Shown: positions 17,456 to 26,487, numbered from the stretch's first letter. The stretch: DNA of 64,000 bases from JAPLJU01 sp964547985 (GCA_964547985.1 CAZJPV010000004.1:1-64000); one strand, 5' to 3'. The notes: generated by a model not told the origin, from the sequence alone. A program made the numbers and translations.

Positions 17456-18235
17456 CTATCCGGGGCACATGTCGCCCAGCGGGCAGACGGCGATACAGTT
17501 GAAACACGCGTACTGGAACCCGATAAAGGAGGCCTGGTAGAGGCTCATGAACCGGGGCTCTTTGAGCAGGGCCAACTGCTCGTCGGGAGACTTGCCGAGA
17601 AATCGCCGTATGTAACCGAAAGCGCTCCCGATACCGAAAGGCTGTGAAGCCCGCAGGCATTTCATGTCGTCGGTTCGATTCTCCACATCGAGGGCCCGGC
17701 CGGGACAGGCCTCCACGCAGAGATTGCAGTTGTCGCAGAGTTCTTCACGGACGGGCGGGTCAGAGGCCAGGGGCAATTCCGTCAGAAGCCCCGTGAAACT
17801 CACGCGGGACCCGAAGCGCGGGTGGATGACGAGGTTGTGACGGCCGAAGACGCCGAGACCGGCTGCGACTGCCGCATGCCTCAGCGACAGGTCTCCGATA
17901 AGTCCGAGCGTCGGTGCCTCCATGTCGAGGGGGTAGGAAGAGAGAACCGGAGACGTCCTGACCCTGAATTTTCTCTCCATGTACCGGGCCGTGAGGTAGA
18001 GGTGGCTCTTGGAGGTGTCCATGACTGCCATGCGACCGACCATGTTTACCCGGGGGTTCTTGCTGTCCAGGGCGCCGTCGATCATCCGATGCCCCAGGAC
18101 GATGATTGATTTGGCCTTCGGCAAAATGGTACGTGGATCCGGAGATTTCCTCGACTGATAGTCATCGAGGGATGCGAAACCCACGACATCCACACCGAGG
18201 TCCTGAGCGTATTTTCTGATTTCATCCTTACTCAT
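17456..18235 (-). CDS. QueG-like 4Fe-4S protein (epoxyqueuosine reductase family)
   Basis: A 259-residue protein of the epoxyqueuosine-reductase/reductive-dehalogenase family. The N-terminal part (VVGFASLDDYQS...AKSIIVLGHRM...LRHAAVAAGLGVFGRHNLVIHPRFGSRV) is the cobalamin-binding fold, and two 4Fe-4S motifs follow: CDNCNLCVEACP (near residue 186) and YACFNCIAVCP near the C-terminus. It is shorter than true QueG (about 380) and lacks its HEAT tail, so the substrate may differ. It sits 53 nt downstream of a MarR gene and is likely controlled by it. It is convergent with the TPR gene. Confidence 0.8.
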   Translation of the reverse strand: MSKDEIRKYAQDLGVDVVGFASLDDYQSRKSPDPRTILPKAKSIIVLGHRMIDGALDSKNPRVNMVGRMAVMDTSKSHLYLTARYMERKFRVRTSPVLSSYPLDMEAPTLGLIGDLSLRHAAVAAGLGVFGRHNLVIHPRFGSRVSFTGLLTELPLASDPPVREELCDNCNLCVEACPGRALDVENRTDDMKCLRASQPFGIGSAFGYIRRFLGKSPDEQLALLKEPRFMSLYQASFIGFQYACFNCIAVCPLGDMCPG

Positions 18236-18288
18236 AAAAACCTCCTTGATACTGTTGGTGGTCTTTTTTTCGGCGAGGGATCGTGTCT

Positions 18289-18720
18289 CTACCTGCTCCC
18301 GAACTTTTCAAAAAAACTGTTGAGGATTTTCTTGAAAGTATCCATATCCCGGGCGGAAAAACCTGCTTTGATGCTTTCATTGACTCTGCGAATGATGGCT
18401 TCCGCTTTTTTTGTTTCTTTGCGACCGCCGGGGGTGATATAGATGAGAAGTGACCGCCGGTCTTCGGGATTGAGCTTTCTTATCACCAGCCCGGCCTTTT
18501 CCAGCCGGTCCACGAGGCCCGTGATGGCCGAGTTGTCGACACCGATGACCTGACCGAGCTCCGACATGATCCGGCCGTCCCGTACCTCCAGCAGAAACAG
18601 GAGGGTGGCCTGAGGGGGGGTGATCTTCATTCCCTCTTTCGAAAAAAGACTGTTGAGGTAAGTTCGCAGGGTATGCTGCGCCATCGAAACCAGGTAAATG
18701 AATCTGTCATTTGTTGGCAT
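18289..18720 (-). CDS. MarR-family transcriptional regulator
   Basis: A 143-residue winged-helix regulator. The HTH is MSELGQVIGVDNSAITGLVDRLEKAGLVIRKLNPEDRRSLLIYITPGG, with the wing DRR motif of the family; N- and C-terminal helices form the dimer. AAGGGGG precedes the ATG. A perfect 12-bp palindrome, TTGATATATCAA, lies 32 nt upstream in the divergent gap, a likely operator. It probably represses itself and the downstream QueG-like gene, and perhaps the divergent spermidine-synthase-like gene. The ligand is unknown. Confidence 0.9.
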   Translation of the reverse strand: MPTNDRFIYLVSMAQHTLRTYLNSLFSKEGMKITPPQATLLFLLEVRDGRIMSELGQVIGVDNSAITGLVDRLEKAGLVIRKLNPEDRRSLLIYITPGGRKETKKAEAIIRRVNESIKAGFSARDMDTFKKILNSFFEKFGSR

Positions 18721-18751
18721 GGGGTGTCCCCCTTGTTTGGCTGGTAAATAT

Positions 18752-18763
18752 TTGATATATCAA
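18752..18763. promoter_or_regulatory. Palindromic operator candidate for the MarR regulator
   Basis: TTGATATATCAA is a perfect 12-bp dyad in the 92-bp gap between the MarR gene and the divergent spermidine-synthase-like gene, the usual place for an autoregulatory MarR site. MarR dimers favour AT-rich dyads of this length. Confidence 0.55.
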
Positions 18764-18812
18764 TAATTGATTCCTTGTCTATTGTCAAACTGTTTTTTCG
18801 GGAGGTGTTGTC

Positions 18813-19523
18813 GTGAATCCGGATGACCGGCCCAGGATCTTGGACACCGCGCCGGGCAGGGGAGGGGAACTCATCCTCCTTGAAAGGCATACGCTCGCCG
18901 GTGTGCACCACGAGATCCGGATCGACGGCCGGTTCGCCATGTCCACGTCGGATGAGTCCACGTCCCGGCTCCTTGCCAGGGCTTCACTGAACCGGCTGGA
19001 TCAGAAAGAGGGGATCAGGGTCCTCGTGGGGGGGCTGGGACTCGGCCTCACGCTGAGAGAGGTCCTCGACGACGTGCGCGTGGGCGAGGTGACCGTAGCG
19101 GAACTCGAGGAAGCCATCATCGACTGGAACAGGACGTTCCTGGGTGTGTTCAACCGGGACACCCTGTTAGACCCCCGGTTGAGAGTTTACTGCGGAGACG
19201 TCCTCGAGATCCTCGGGGAAATCAGGGCGGGATTTGACGTCATTCTCATGGACGTGGACAATGGGCCGTCTTACCTGCTCAACAAAAAAAACGCTTCTCT
19301 TTATACCCACCGGGGGCTGAGAATGATAAGGCGATGCCTTGTTCCGGGAGGTGTCCTCGGTGTCTGGGCCGGTCGGCCCGAGCCGGACCTCGAACGAAGA
19401 CTGTCCATGTACTATTCGGATGTCAGGGTCGATCTCGTCGCTGACAGGGGCGAGGGGGAGAACATCCCCCCAACAGCGATCTACACGGCGGCAAGGAAGA
19501 AACGGTCGAGAGAAAAAGATTGA
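18813..19523 (+). CDS. Spermidine/spermine-synthase-like methyltransferase-fold protein
   Basis: A 236-residue Rossmann-fold protein of the spermidine-synthase family. The nucleotide-binding loop is VLVGGLGLGLTLREVL (about 70-85), followed by the acidic VAELEEAIIDWNR and the FDVILMDVDNGPSYLL segment where aminopropyl transferases hold their catalytic Asp. Many such short relatives do not make polyamines but use the fold for methyl transfer or an unknown reaction. The start is GTG 18813 with GGGAGGTG upstream. It is divergent from the MarR regulator and may share its operator. Confidence 0.8.
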   Translation: MNPDDRPRILDTAPGRGGELILLERHTLAGVHHEIRIDGRFAMSTSDESTSRLLARASLNRLDQKEGIRVLVGGLGLGLTLREVLDDVRVGEVTVAELEEAIIDWNRTFLGVFNRDTLLDPRLRVYCGDVLEILGEIRAGFDVILMDVDNGPSYLLNKKNASLYTHRGLRMIRRCLVPGGVLGVWAGRPEPDLERRLSMYYSDVRVDLVADRGEGENIPPTAIYTAARKKRSREKD

Positions 19524-19591
19524 TGATCCACAAGCGGGCCTGACCGTGTGCTCAACGAGGAAGTTATCCTGATGGCCGGATTCAGGCACAA

Positions 19592-19622
19592 AAAAAGCAG
19601 GGTCGTCAGCGACCCTGCTTTT
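19592..19622. terminator. Bidirectional terminator between convergent genes
   Basis: The stem AAGCAGGGTCG/CGACCCTGCTT has a 4-nt TCAG loop and is flanked by A-runs on the left and T-runs on the right, so it can end transcription from both the spermidine-synthase-like gene (+) and the matrixin gene (-). Confidence 0.9.
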
Positions 19623-19624
19623 GG

Positions 19625-20326
19625 TTATTCATCCCCTGGTCCGGGTGGAGATCCTGCCTTGGAAAAATGACCTTCAGAGGCTGTCTCCGAAAAAGATAGA
19701 GTGCTCCTGTTCGTCGTTACGGACTCCGGGAGTTCACAAAAACCCGGAAGTGGATAGATAGCATCCACAGCGGCTACGTCATTATCTGTGATCGGTTTTT
19801 CCTGGTCTCCCCAGACCTCTGAGGAGGGCATGGCAAAAAACATGATGTCAGCAGCGTCATTGCTGTGACCGAGCCCCAGGGCATGGCCGAGTTCGTGACG
19901 GGAAATGTTTCTGATTCCGGCATTACTCAACCTGGATCCGAAGGCTTTGCCGCTGATGTGGATGGTTACTTTTTCCAGGACACAGCTGTATTTCTTTGTG
20001 GCCTTCACCAGTGTGTAGCCAAGGACCGGCCCGCCGCCCGCCTTCAGTTGAATGATGATATTTGCGTCGTGAGTGTTAACGGCCAGATTGAGAAAGGGAC
20101 CACCGATGTCTTTAAGGACGAGGTTCCAATCCTCAATGGCCGCCTTCACGTCAGCAATCGCTTCCTCGGTAACGGCCCCCCCTGCCTTGATGTTGATGAT
20201 AACTTCCGTCGTGTTCCAGCCGTAGCCCATGAGGTCCAGTGTCGCTGATTCAGCCAAAGGTACCCCGGTAACAAGCAAGGCCATAATCAATGATGCAAGG
20301 ACGAAGAGCCTTCTTGAGCCTGCCAT
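19625..20326 (-). CDS. Secreted matrixin-family zinc metalloprotease
   Basis: A 233-residue exported zincin. Residues 1-26 (MAGSRRLFVLASLIMALLVTG...AES) are a signal peptide. The catalytic motif HELGHALGLGHSNDAADIMFF is the matrixin HExxHxxGxxH signature followed by the Met-turn region. The start at 20326 has AAGGAGGT at a good distance; the ORF to 20428 is not supported. It is alone, bounded by a bidirectional terminator, and could act on envelope or extracellular proteins. Confidence 0.85.
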   Translation of the reverse strand: MAGSRRLFVLASLIMALLVTGVPLAESATLDLMGYGWNTTEVIINIKAGGAVTEEAIADVKAAIEDWNLVLKDIGGPFLNLAVNTHDANIIIQLKAGGGPVLGYTLVKATKKYSCVLEKVTIHISGKAFGSRLSNAGIRNISRHELGHALGLGHSNDAADIMFFAMPSSEVWGDQEKPITDNDVAAVDAIYPLPGFCELPESVTTNRSTLSFSETASEGHFSKAGSPPGPGDE

Positions 20327-20520
20327 GTCATCTACCTCCTTTGAGTGGGGGAAATCCGGGTTTGTTGACGTCCTCTGTCGGGTCATGTTCCTTGAAGTCG
20401 GAAAAATTCTGGACTGTTTAGTTGACAACCAACTGAAATACTTGACGATTTTAACTAAAATCGAAAGCGGTGGGTTTTAGGCACCATGGTATAATCGGCA
20501 AAAGGACAGGGGACTTTAGG

Positions 20521-20555
20521 AAAATGATGGGCTCCAGATGTGCTCAGCCCATTTT
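20521..20555 (-). terminator. Intrinsic terminator after the isochorismatase-like gene
   Basis: On the minus strand a 7-bp stem (ATGGGCT/AGCCCAT) with a 12-nt loop is followed by CATTTT, just after the stop of the gene ending at 20563. Confidence 0.65.
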
Positions 20556-20562
20556 GAAGGAA

Positions 20563-21123
20563 TTAAGACCTGTGGATATTCTTCTCGATCGCCTCATGGA
20601 TGCTCATCACCCTGGCATAGACGGATCCGAGGGCAGCCAGGAATGAGGCTTGAACCTGGGCTGCGGGGACACTGGTGTCCTTGAAACGGAGAGACATGGT
20701 TGCGCAGGCGTCATGGATGACGACGCACGCAAAGCCGTAATCGAAAGCCGCCCTCACGGTCGCGTCGATGCACATGCTCGTCATCATACCGCAGATCAGA
20801 AGCCTTCCGATCTGCTCTTTTTTCAGGTAATCGAGAAGCCCTGTTTCCCGGAAACTGTTCGGGTAGTGTTTACGGATGACGGTCTCCCCGGGCAGGGGTC
20901 TGACATTTACATGGATAAGAGCGCCTTCCGTGTCCGGCAGAAAGAATGTAGCCCCCTTCTGGACGGAGATGTGCTGGATGAAAACGACGGGCAATTTTTC
21001 GGCCCGGAAAAGCTCGAGGAGCTCCTTGGCCCTCAGGCTTGCCTCGGTACTCCCCTCGAGCTCCATTTTCCCCTTCGGGAAATAGTCGTTCTGAATGTCG
21101 ACGATCAGGAGGGCTGTCTTCAT
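20563..21123 (-). CDS. Cysteine hydrolase, isochorismatase family
   Basis: A 186-residue cytoplasmic amidohydrolase. The Asp of the catalytic triad is in ALLIVDIQNDYF (residue 9), Lys in IRKHYPNSF, and the nucleophile Cys in LLICGMMTSMCIDATVRAAFDYGF near residue 117. Family members hydrolyse nicotinamide, N-carbamoylsarcosine, isochorismate or related amides; nothing in the context fixes the substrate. AGAGGACC lies before the ATG. It ends with a clean intrinsic terminator. Confidence 0.88.
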   Translation of the reverse strand: MKTALLIVDIQNDYFPKGKMELEGSTEASLRAKELLELFRAEKLPVVFIQHISVQKGATFFLPDTEGALIHVNVRPLPGETVIRKHYPNSFRETGLLDYLKKEQIGRLLICGMMTSMCIDATVRAAFDYGFACVVIHDACATMSLRFKDTSVPAAQVQASFLAALGSVYARVMSIHEAIEKNIHRS

Positions 21124-21164
21124 GAGAGGTCCTCTCTAATTACATGGAATATTTTAGAACGGTA

Positions 21165-22019
21165 TTACGGGTTTCTCACGTTAAAGCTGTTGCACTGTGC
21201 GAATTCGCCCGTCTCGAGTCCCCGCTTGAACCATCGAACCCGCTGCTCGGAGCTTCCGTGAGTAAAAGAGTCGGGAACGACGCGGCCCCGGGTCTGTTTC
21301 TGGATGCGGTCATCGCCGATACTGCTGGCGGCGTTCAAGGCCTCTTCGATATCTCCCGATTCGACAATGTGCCGAGACTTGTCTGCATGATAGGCCCAGA
21401 GGCCTGCAAAGCAGTCCGCCTGGAGTTCCGTCCTGACGGAAAGGTCGTTCGATCGCACTTCGTCGACACGGCTCCGCATCTCCTGGACCTTCTGCATGAT
21501 ACCGAGCTGATTCTGCACGTGATGCCCCACTTCGTGGGCGATGACATAGGCCTGAGCAAAGTCACCCGGTGCATGGAACCGTTCCTTGAGATCACGGTAG
21601 AAAATCAGATCAATATAGACTGTTCCGTCCAGTGGGCAGTAGAAGGGGCCCATCGCGGCCTGGGCGATTCCACAGGCGGACTGGACGGCGTCCGAAAAGA
21701 GGACCAGCTTGGGTTCCCGGTAGGTTTCCCCTCCCTGGCGGAAGATCTCGCGCCAGGTGTCCTCGGTGTCCGCGAGGACGACGGAGACAAACTGGACCTG
21801 CTCGTCCTGTCCTGACGGCTTGCCTGCGGACTGTTCCACCGATGGCGGACTTCCCGTCGTCGGCATCTGGTTGAGGATGATACTCGGGTCCACACCGAAG
21901 TAGAGCGCAACCAGCACGAGCAGGATGGTCCCGATGCCACCCCCCATCATACCTTTGGAGACCGTCATACCCCGTCGGTCTTCAACATTATCACTTTGCC
22001 TTCCCTCTCTCCATCGCAT
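21165..22019 (-). CDS. Neutral zinc metallopeptidase (YpfJ family)
   Basis: A 284-residue membrane-anchored zincin of the neutral zinc metallopeptidase (PF04228) family. One helix at about 25-44 (GGGIGTILLVLVALYFGVD) anchors it with the catalytic domain outside. The active-site motif is VIAHEVGHHVQNQLG, with the third ligand in ELQADCFAGLWA. The ATG at 22019 has AGGAGGG five bases upstream and gives the usual MRWREGRQSDNVEDRRG start; the frame open to 22142 is spurious. The biological substrate is not known for any member I can name. Confidence 0.88.
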   Translation of the reverse strand: MRWREGRQSDNVEDRRGMTVSKGMMGGGIGTILLVLVALYFGVDPSIILNQMPTTGSPPSVEQSAGKPSGQDEQVQFVSVVLADTEDTWREIFRQGGETYREPKLVLFSDAVQSACGIAQAAMGPFYCPLDGTVYIDLIFYRDLKERFHAPGDFAQAYVIAHEVGHHVQNQLGIMQKVQEMRSRVDEVRSNDLSVRTELQADCFAGLWAYHADKSRHIVESGDIEEALNAASSIGDDRIQKQTRGRVVPDSFTHGSSEQRVRWFKRGLETGEFAQCNSFNVRNP

Positions 22020-22108
22020 GACTACCCTCCTAAGGCCTTTCTGTATCGTTTCTATGTTAAGAACCATCCGCCTGGTCAGCAGGCGTTCGGATTCTTCACC
22101 CGTCCGTT

Positions 22109-22753
22109 TTACTGCTTTGCCGGCATAAACGACGGGATGCATTGCTTTTCAGGGTGCTTTCCAGTCACCGTTGCGTAGAAGGTGCGAATATATTCCATGT
22201 CGGCTTCGATATCTCCGGTCGGATTGAAAACGGGGCCTATACCCCCTGCCTTGCGCAGGTAATCCAGAAAAGCGAGCACGATCGGGACGTCGGCGCCCCG
22301 GGCGATGTGATAGAACCCGCTCTTCCAATAAGTGACTTTTTTACGGGTTCCCTCGGGGGCCATGACCATGGTAAGCTTTGCCCGTTCGTTAAAGACCTGG
22401 ACCATCTGTGCGACGACGTCGCTCGACCTGGACCGATCAATGGGAATGCCGCCGAGCCACCTGAAGAATCCATGAAAAGGCCACCGGAAGATGCTGTCCT
22501 TTTCAAGCCAGTAGCCTCTGAGCTTCAAAACAAAGGCCATGGCCAGACCGATGGGAAAATCCCAGTTGGAGGTGTGCGGGGCCACGATGATGACGTACTT
22601 CGGTATGTCGGGTAAACTTCCCTCCCTGCGCCATCCGATCATCTTCAGATAAAGGGTCGATATCAGGCGAAAGATGTCCCTTAAGATGGGGACGTCGAAT
22701 ATCGTGTATTGCATGGGGCCTGTGATCTGTTTAGCCGTATTTGATGGAGCCAT
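22109..22753 (-). CDS. Lysophospholipid acyltransferase family protein (PlsC-like)
   Basis: A 214-residue membrane-associated acyltransferase. The HX4D block is seen as APHTSNWDFPIG (near residue 55), and the acyl-acceptor block as MAPEGTRKKVTYWKSGFYHIA (near residue 130); FRWLGGIPIDRSRS lies between them. It probably acylates a lysophospholipid or a related polar lipid. A short hydrophobic N-terminal region may attach it to the inner membrane. The start is uncertain (ATG 22753 or the internal ATG before QYTIFD). Confidence 0.85.
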   Translation of the reverse strand: MAPSNTAKQITGPMQYTIFDVPILRDIFRLISTLYLKMIGWRREGSLPDIPKYVIIVAPHTSNWDFPIGLAMAFVLKLRGYWLEKDSIFRWPFHGFFRWLGGIPIDRSRSSDVVAQMVQVFNERAKLTMVMAPEGTRKKVTYWKSGFYHIARGADVPIVLAFLDYLRKAGGIGPVFNPTGDIEADMEYIRTFYATVTGKHPEKQCIPSFMPAKQ

Positions 22754-22912
22754 AAGAGTAAATATTCCTTAAATGGGGTTTCCTGTCAATACGTAACTCG
22801 GGCCCAATTTTGCACACTCAACCGGGTAGACTATGCCCTGCCGGCTGTGGTAATCAAGGTCTGCCGGGGCGGTGCATCCGCTCCGACGTACATTTTCCGA
22901 GGGGGTTCGGAT

Positions 22913-23353
22913 ATGAAGAAGTTCTGTTTTCTATGGATGATATTGACATTGGCGGTCTGTCCCGGGTGTTCCGGTTTGCATGGTAGTGCCGGGACGTCCC
23001 CGGTATCCCTCGAGAATACGGACTGGAAACTTGTCGGGCTCCGAGGGAAAGAGATTTTCATACAGTCGGGCAGGCAGACACCCCTCCTCCGTCTGATGTC
23101 TGCCGAGGGAAGGGTTGTCGGCCACGGGGGCTGCAATCGGTTTTTTGGCGGTTACACATTGGAAGGTGACCGTCTTCGCTTTTCCGCCCTGGGATCGACG
23201 AAGATGGCCTGCCCGGGGGACATCAGTGATCTGGAGGACGCCTTTTTTAATGCCCTGGGATCGGCAAGACGTTTCAAACTCTCAGGGGACGTGCTCGAAG
23301 TTTTCGGCGACACGGAGATGCTTGCTCGTTTCACGGCGGTAAGGGGAATGTAA
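22913..23353 (+). CDS. META-domain (HslJ-like) exported protein
   Basis: A 146-residue envelope protein. The N-terminal stretch MKKFCFLWMILTLAVCPGCSG is an export signal, with a Cys that may be lipidated though the lipobox is imperfect. The META domain (residues 33-146) has the hallmark GHGGCNRFFGGY and the repeat-like TKMACPGDISDLEDAFFNAL. META proteins are linked to stress and motility; the biochemical role is unclear. The ATG at 22913 has GAGGGGG upstream. Confidence 0.85.
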   Translation: MKKFCFLWMILTLAVCPGCSGLHGSAGTSPVSLENTDWKLVGLRGKEIFIQSGRQTPLLRLMSAEGRVVGHGGCNRFFGGYTLEGDRLRFSALGSTKMACPGDISDLEDAFFNALGSARRFKLSGDVLEVFGDTEMLARFTAVRGM

Positions 23354-23444
23354 AACAGGGTTTGTGAGCTCTCGAAGCACCCCCCCCTTTTTTATTATCG
23401 ATAGTCCTCCCGCGGCGGGCAGAAGGTATCAATAATGGGGCCGG

Positions 23445-23795
23445 TTACTCGTATTCCTTCGGCACGGCGCAGATCATGACCATGGGGTGCTTTGATGATG
23501 TGTTCCTGTAGCGGTGTTTTTCATTCGGCAGCACCAGTGCAAAATCGCCTTTTTTCACGGAACGTTCATTCCCCTTTTCATCCACGAGGGCACCCTCGCC
23601 ATCGATGATGTAGTTGAGGTGTTCGGAGGCGTGCGTGTGGTAAGGCGTGTGGCCCTCGGGCATGATCGTGAACACGCGGAAAGAAAAGACCGGTGAGCCG
23701 TCCGCCTTGGAGATGGGAACCTGCTTCCAGGTGTCCTTCGCGCCTTCCATCGTCATCTTCGTTTTTTTCAGCTTATCGAGGCTTGTAATTTTCAT
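23445..23795 (-). CDS. Cupin-domain protein
   Basis: A 116-residue single-domain cupin. The two conserved motifs are present: HTPYHTHASEHLNYIIDGEG (metal-binding) and VLPNEKHRYRNTSSKHPMVMIC. It probably binds a metal ion and a small ligand; many such proteins are sensors or isomerases, and no substrate can be read. GGAGGG is well placed before the ATG. It lies 45 nt upstream of the next minus-strand stop region and is probably monocistronic. Confidence 0.85.
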   Translation of the reverse strand: MKITSLDKLKKTKMTMEGAKDTWKQVPISKADGSPVFSFRVFTIMPEGHTPYHTHASEHLNYIIDGEGALVDEKGNERSVKKGDFALVLPNEKHRYRNTSSKHPMVMICAVPKEYE

Positions 23796-23840
23796 ATATC
23801 CCTCCAGATTTTATTTGCTGTGATCCTGCACGTTGATTCC

Positions 23841-24992
23841 CTATAGGGCCTGCTTTTCTTCGAGTCGTGCCTGCGGCACGTTATCCAGGGCTGAACGAAC
23901 CTCAGTTTTCACGACACCGTCTTCCTTCAGGAGGTGCATCTCTAATGTCCTCCTTGCCGTGACGCCCCCGATGCGGCCCAGGGCCCAGGCAGCCATGGCC
24001 CGCACCCGCTCGTCCGTATTTTCGCGCAGGGCAGAGGTCAGTTCCGGGATGTAGCGGTCATCGCGGGTGTTCCCCATGGCCCGGGCGGCGTTCATGTGCC
24101 AGCGCCAGAGGTCCTTGTCGGACATGTAGAACATGTGGGGCCAGACCCGGTTGAGAAAAAATTCCCTGTCCATCTTGATAAGGCAGGAGAGATCGAAGGC
24201 TCCAGCCTTGGCGGCGACCCGCTCGTTGATCGGTCGTTCCTGTGCCATCCAGGATGTGTTCCTGGGACAGACGTTTTGACAGCGGTCACAGCCGTAAACC
24301 CACAGGCCCATAGGTTCCCGAAGTTCCGGTGGCGTCAGGCCCCGGCCGTAGTAAGTCAGAAAGGCGATGCAGCGCCTGGGTTCGAGTCTGTTCGGTCCGC
24401 GGATGGCCTGTGTGGGACAGGCAGCAATACATGCATTACGGCACCATTCGGGACATCCGACGGCGACCGATGGCGGATCGGGGGTAAATTCCCCGTCGAC
24501 AATGACGGGAATCGGTACGACCCAGGAGCTGTGTCCTGCGACCCGGTGGGCATAGAAAAAATTGTTCTTGCCGAAGTCTCCCAGGCCGGCCCTGGCAGCG
24601 GCGAGGCGTTGCGGTGCGTTGAAGGGAACCCTGGAGGCAATGCCTTTTTGCTTGAGGAACTCGCGGAGCAGGCCCAGCCTATTGGTCATACCGTCCTTTG
24701 TGACGCGGTCGTCATCGAGATAGCATCGGCCGAAATGGCCTTCCAGCGCGGGTGGGTAGGCTTTCTCGAGGTAACTCTCCAGGAGAACGATGATGGATTT
24801 CGCTTCGGGCAGGGATTTCCTCGGGTCCGTACCGCCCGCGAGATCCAGGCCCCCCGCCAATGTCCAGCGGTAAGACTCTTTTCGTTCTTCGAGGATCTCC
24901 TGCTGAGAGGTAAAAGGTTCCACCGTCGTGAAGCCGACATCGGCGAATCCCAGCTCGAAAACCTTCTCAGTGATCTCCCTCTTCGTCAGCAT
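23841..24992 (-). CDS. QueG-like cobalamin/4Fe-4S reductase with HEAT repeats
   Basis: A 383-residue protein with the architecture of epoxyqueuosine reductase: a cobalamin-binding N-terminal domain (SYLEKAYPPALEGHFGRCYLDDDRVTKDG...LRE), two 4Fe-4S motifs (EWCRNACIAACPTQAI and YGCDRCQNVCPRN), and a C-terminal HEAT-like tail from about residue 300 (WHMNAARAMGNTRDDRYIPELTSALREN). It may finish queuosine by reducing epoxyqueuosine in tRNA, which fits the queuosine-salvage gene at 10.8 kb, but it is one of two family members here, so which one is the true QueG is open. Confidence 0.8.
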   Translation of the reverse strand: MLTKREITEKVFELGFADVGFTTVEPFTSQQEILEERKESYRWTLAGGLDLAGGTDPRKSLPEAKSIIVLLESYLEKAYPPALEGHFGRCYLDDDRVTKDGMTNRLGLLREFLKQKGIASRVPFNAPQRLAAARAGLGDFGKNNFFYAHRVAGHSSWVVPIPVIVDGEFTPDPPSVAVGCPEWCRNACIAACPTQAIRGPNRLEPRRCIAFLTYYGRGLTPPELREPMGLWVYGCDRCQNVCPRNTSWMAQERPINERVAAKAGAFDLSCLIKMDREFFLNRVWPHMFYMSDKDLWRWHMNAARAMGNTRDDRYIPELTSALRENTDERVRAMAAWALGRIGGVTARRTLEMHLLKEDGVVKTEVRSALDNVPQARLEEKQAL

Positions 24993-25144
24993 CCTGAAGC
25001 CCCTCTATTAAACTCACCGATATGTACCAGATTTGAATGTTCATTTCACCTGGTATGTCACTAAAAAAGTGTTTCCGGATTCAATGGTTAAAAAATTTGA
25101 AATGGGGGGGAATCAGCAATACAGAAAGGCGTTTTGGCCGTTTC

Positions 25145-26275
25145 TTAACGCGGGCCGGGCAGGGACCCTCTCGCCGGTTTGGATCCTTTTCTGACAAATA
25201 CAGGTGTCCGGATTTCTCTCGTTTTTTCTTCCAGCCAGTACCCTTTCTTCTGGTCGTAGGTTTTAATGACGACCCTGTCCGGGTACAGGAAGAGAGAGTT
25301 GGTCCATATATTGTCATGTGTGCCCACCCCAAGGCCTGCATGGGAAACGAAGCTTCTCCCGTCCATGTCGGCATTGTGAACGTTCAAAACCCGCCCTTCA
25401 TAAAGATTGACGTTATGCACGTAATTGATATTTTCCGGTGCGGTGTGGATGTGTCCCGAAACCCACATAAATACCTGTGGGTTACGCTTGACGATCTCTT
25501 TAATTTGACCGGCGGGCTGTGCGGCAAAAAAATGGTTGAAAAGCGCCACGACATTACTGCCTGTGAGGGTCCCCTTTAACGGCGCGTGATAGAAGACAAT
25601 GGTCGGGACCGTTTTGTTCCGATCCAGCTCGGCCGCAAACCACTCGAGCTGTTTCTGCGAGATCTCCGCGTGATAATTCGATTGGAGGCTGTCTATGGAG
25701 AGAAAAACGAGCAGATAGTGCCGGAGCCTCTTACTGTAATAGATTTCTTTCAATCCGAATGTTTCTTTGAATCGTTTGAGCTTAATCGCCCGTTCTTCCG
25801 GGAACCCCTTTCTGTTTCCCTGAACGAAGGATTCCTGCTCGTAAAGGAAATCATGGTTTCCCGTTATGGGGTAAAACGGTTTCTTGAGGCGGGATAGAAA
25901 TTCTTTTGCGAAGCCGTATTCCTCCTCGGTCCCTCTCCTGTCGCATATATCCCCCAGTAGAACAACGGAATCGACGTCAGACCAGGAATTGACAGTGTCA
26001 ATGGCTTTCTCTTTCGCTTCCAGGTTTCTGCCGGGGAGGTGGAGGTCGGATAAAATGACAATGTGGTGATAAGAATTCCCGTCGGCCGCGATAGGGGTGA
26101 GGAAGCCGTCCGTAGCGATTAAGAATAGCAGGGTAAGGAGGACGGGCAGGATTTTGTGCGGTGGGCGGTTACGCGCCTCAGGGTGGCAAGTCCCGCACGG
26201 TGGTATCATATGAGTTGTTGGAGCCTGCTGTCTTGTGCTCGCAGGGCGGTAAGCAGTCTTTATCTTTAGCATCAT
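25145..26275 (-). CDS. Exported calcineurin-like metallophosphoesterase
   Basis: A 376-residue metallophosphoesterase. Metal motifs appear in order: ILSDLHLPGRN (near residue 76), LLGDICDRRG, TGNHDFLY, FYHAPLKG and VSGHIHTAPEN. A hydrophobic segment (ILPVLLTLLFLIATDGF) in the N-terminus indicates export. The beginning is uncertain: 26275 is the longest ATG, while 26209 (MIPPCGTC) would also keep the membrane segment; neither has a strong ribosome-binding site. The substrate (phosphomonoester, diester or nucleotide) is unknown. Confidence 0.85.
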   Translation of the reverse strand: MMLKIKTAYRPASTRQQAPTTHMIPPCGTCHPEARNRPPHKILPVLLTLLFLIATDGFLTPIAADGNSYHHIVILSDLHLPGRNLEAKEKAIDTVNSWSDVDSVVLLGDICDRRGTEEEYGFAKEFLSRLKKPFYPITGNHDFLYEQESFVQGNRKGFPEERAIKLKRFKETFGLKEIYYSKRLRHYLLVFLSIDSLQSNYHAEISQKQLEWFAAELDRNKTVPTIVFYHAPLKGTLTGSNVVALFNHFFAAQPAGQIKEIVKRNPQVFMWVSGHIHTAPENINYVHNVNLYEGRVLNVHNADMDGRSFVSHAGLGVGTHDNIWTNSLFLYPDRVVIKTYDQKKGYWLEEKTREIRTPVFVRKGSKPARGSLPGPR

Positions 26276-26487
26276 GCGACGTTACTTGAGTGACGCCCCT
26301 CCTATCACAATCCGGGGTTTCAGGCAAGATGTAATATTTGTGGAAACTTACAGAATCAAGGGGGTGCCCGGCGATACCTGGGCTTCTCAAGCCTGTATCT
26401 ATTTGAAATGCCTTCAATTTTTTACTTCTGGGGGCAGTTGATATTTCCGAAGCCATAGAGGGATTGCGTGTCTTTGTTATCGCTTTT

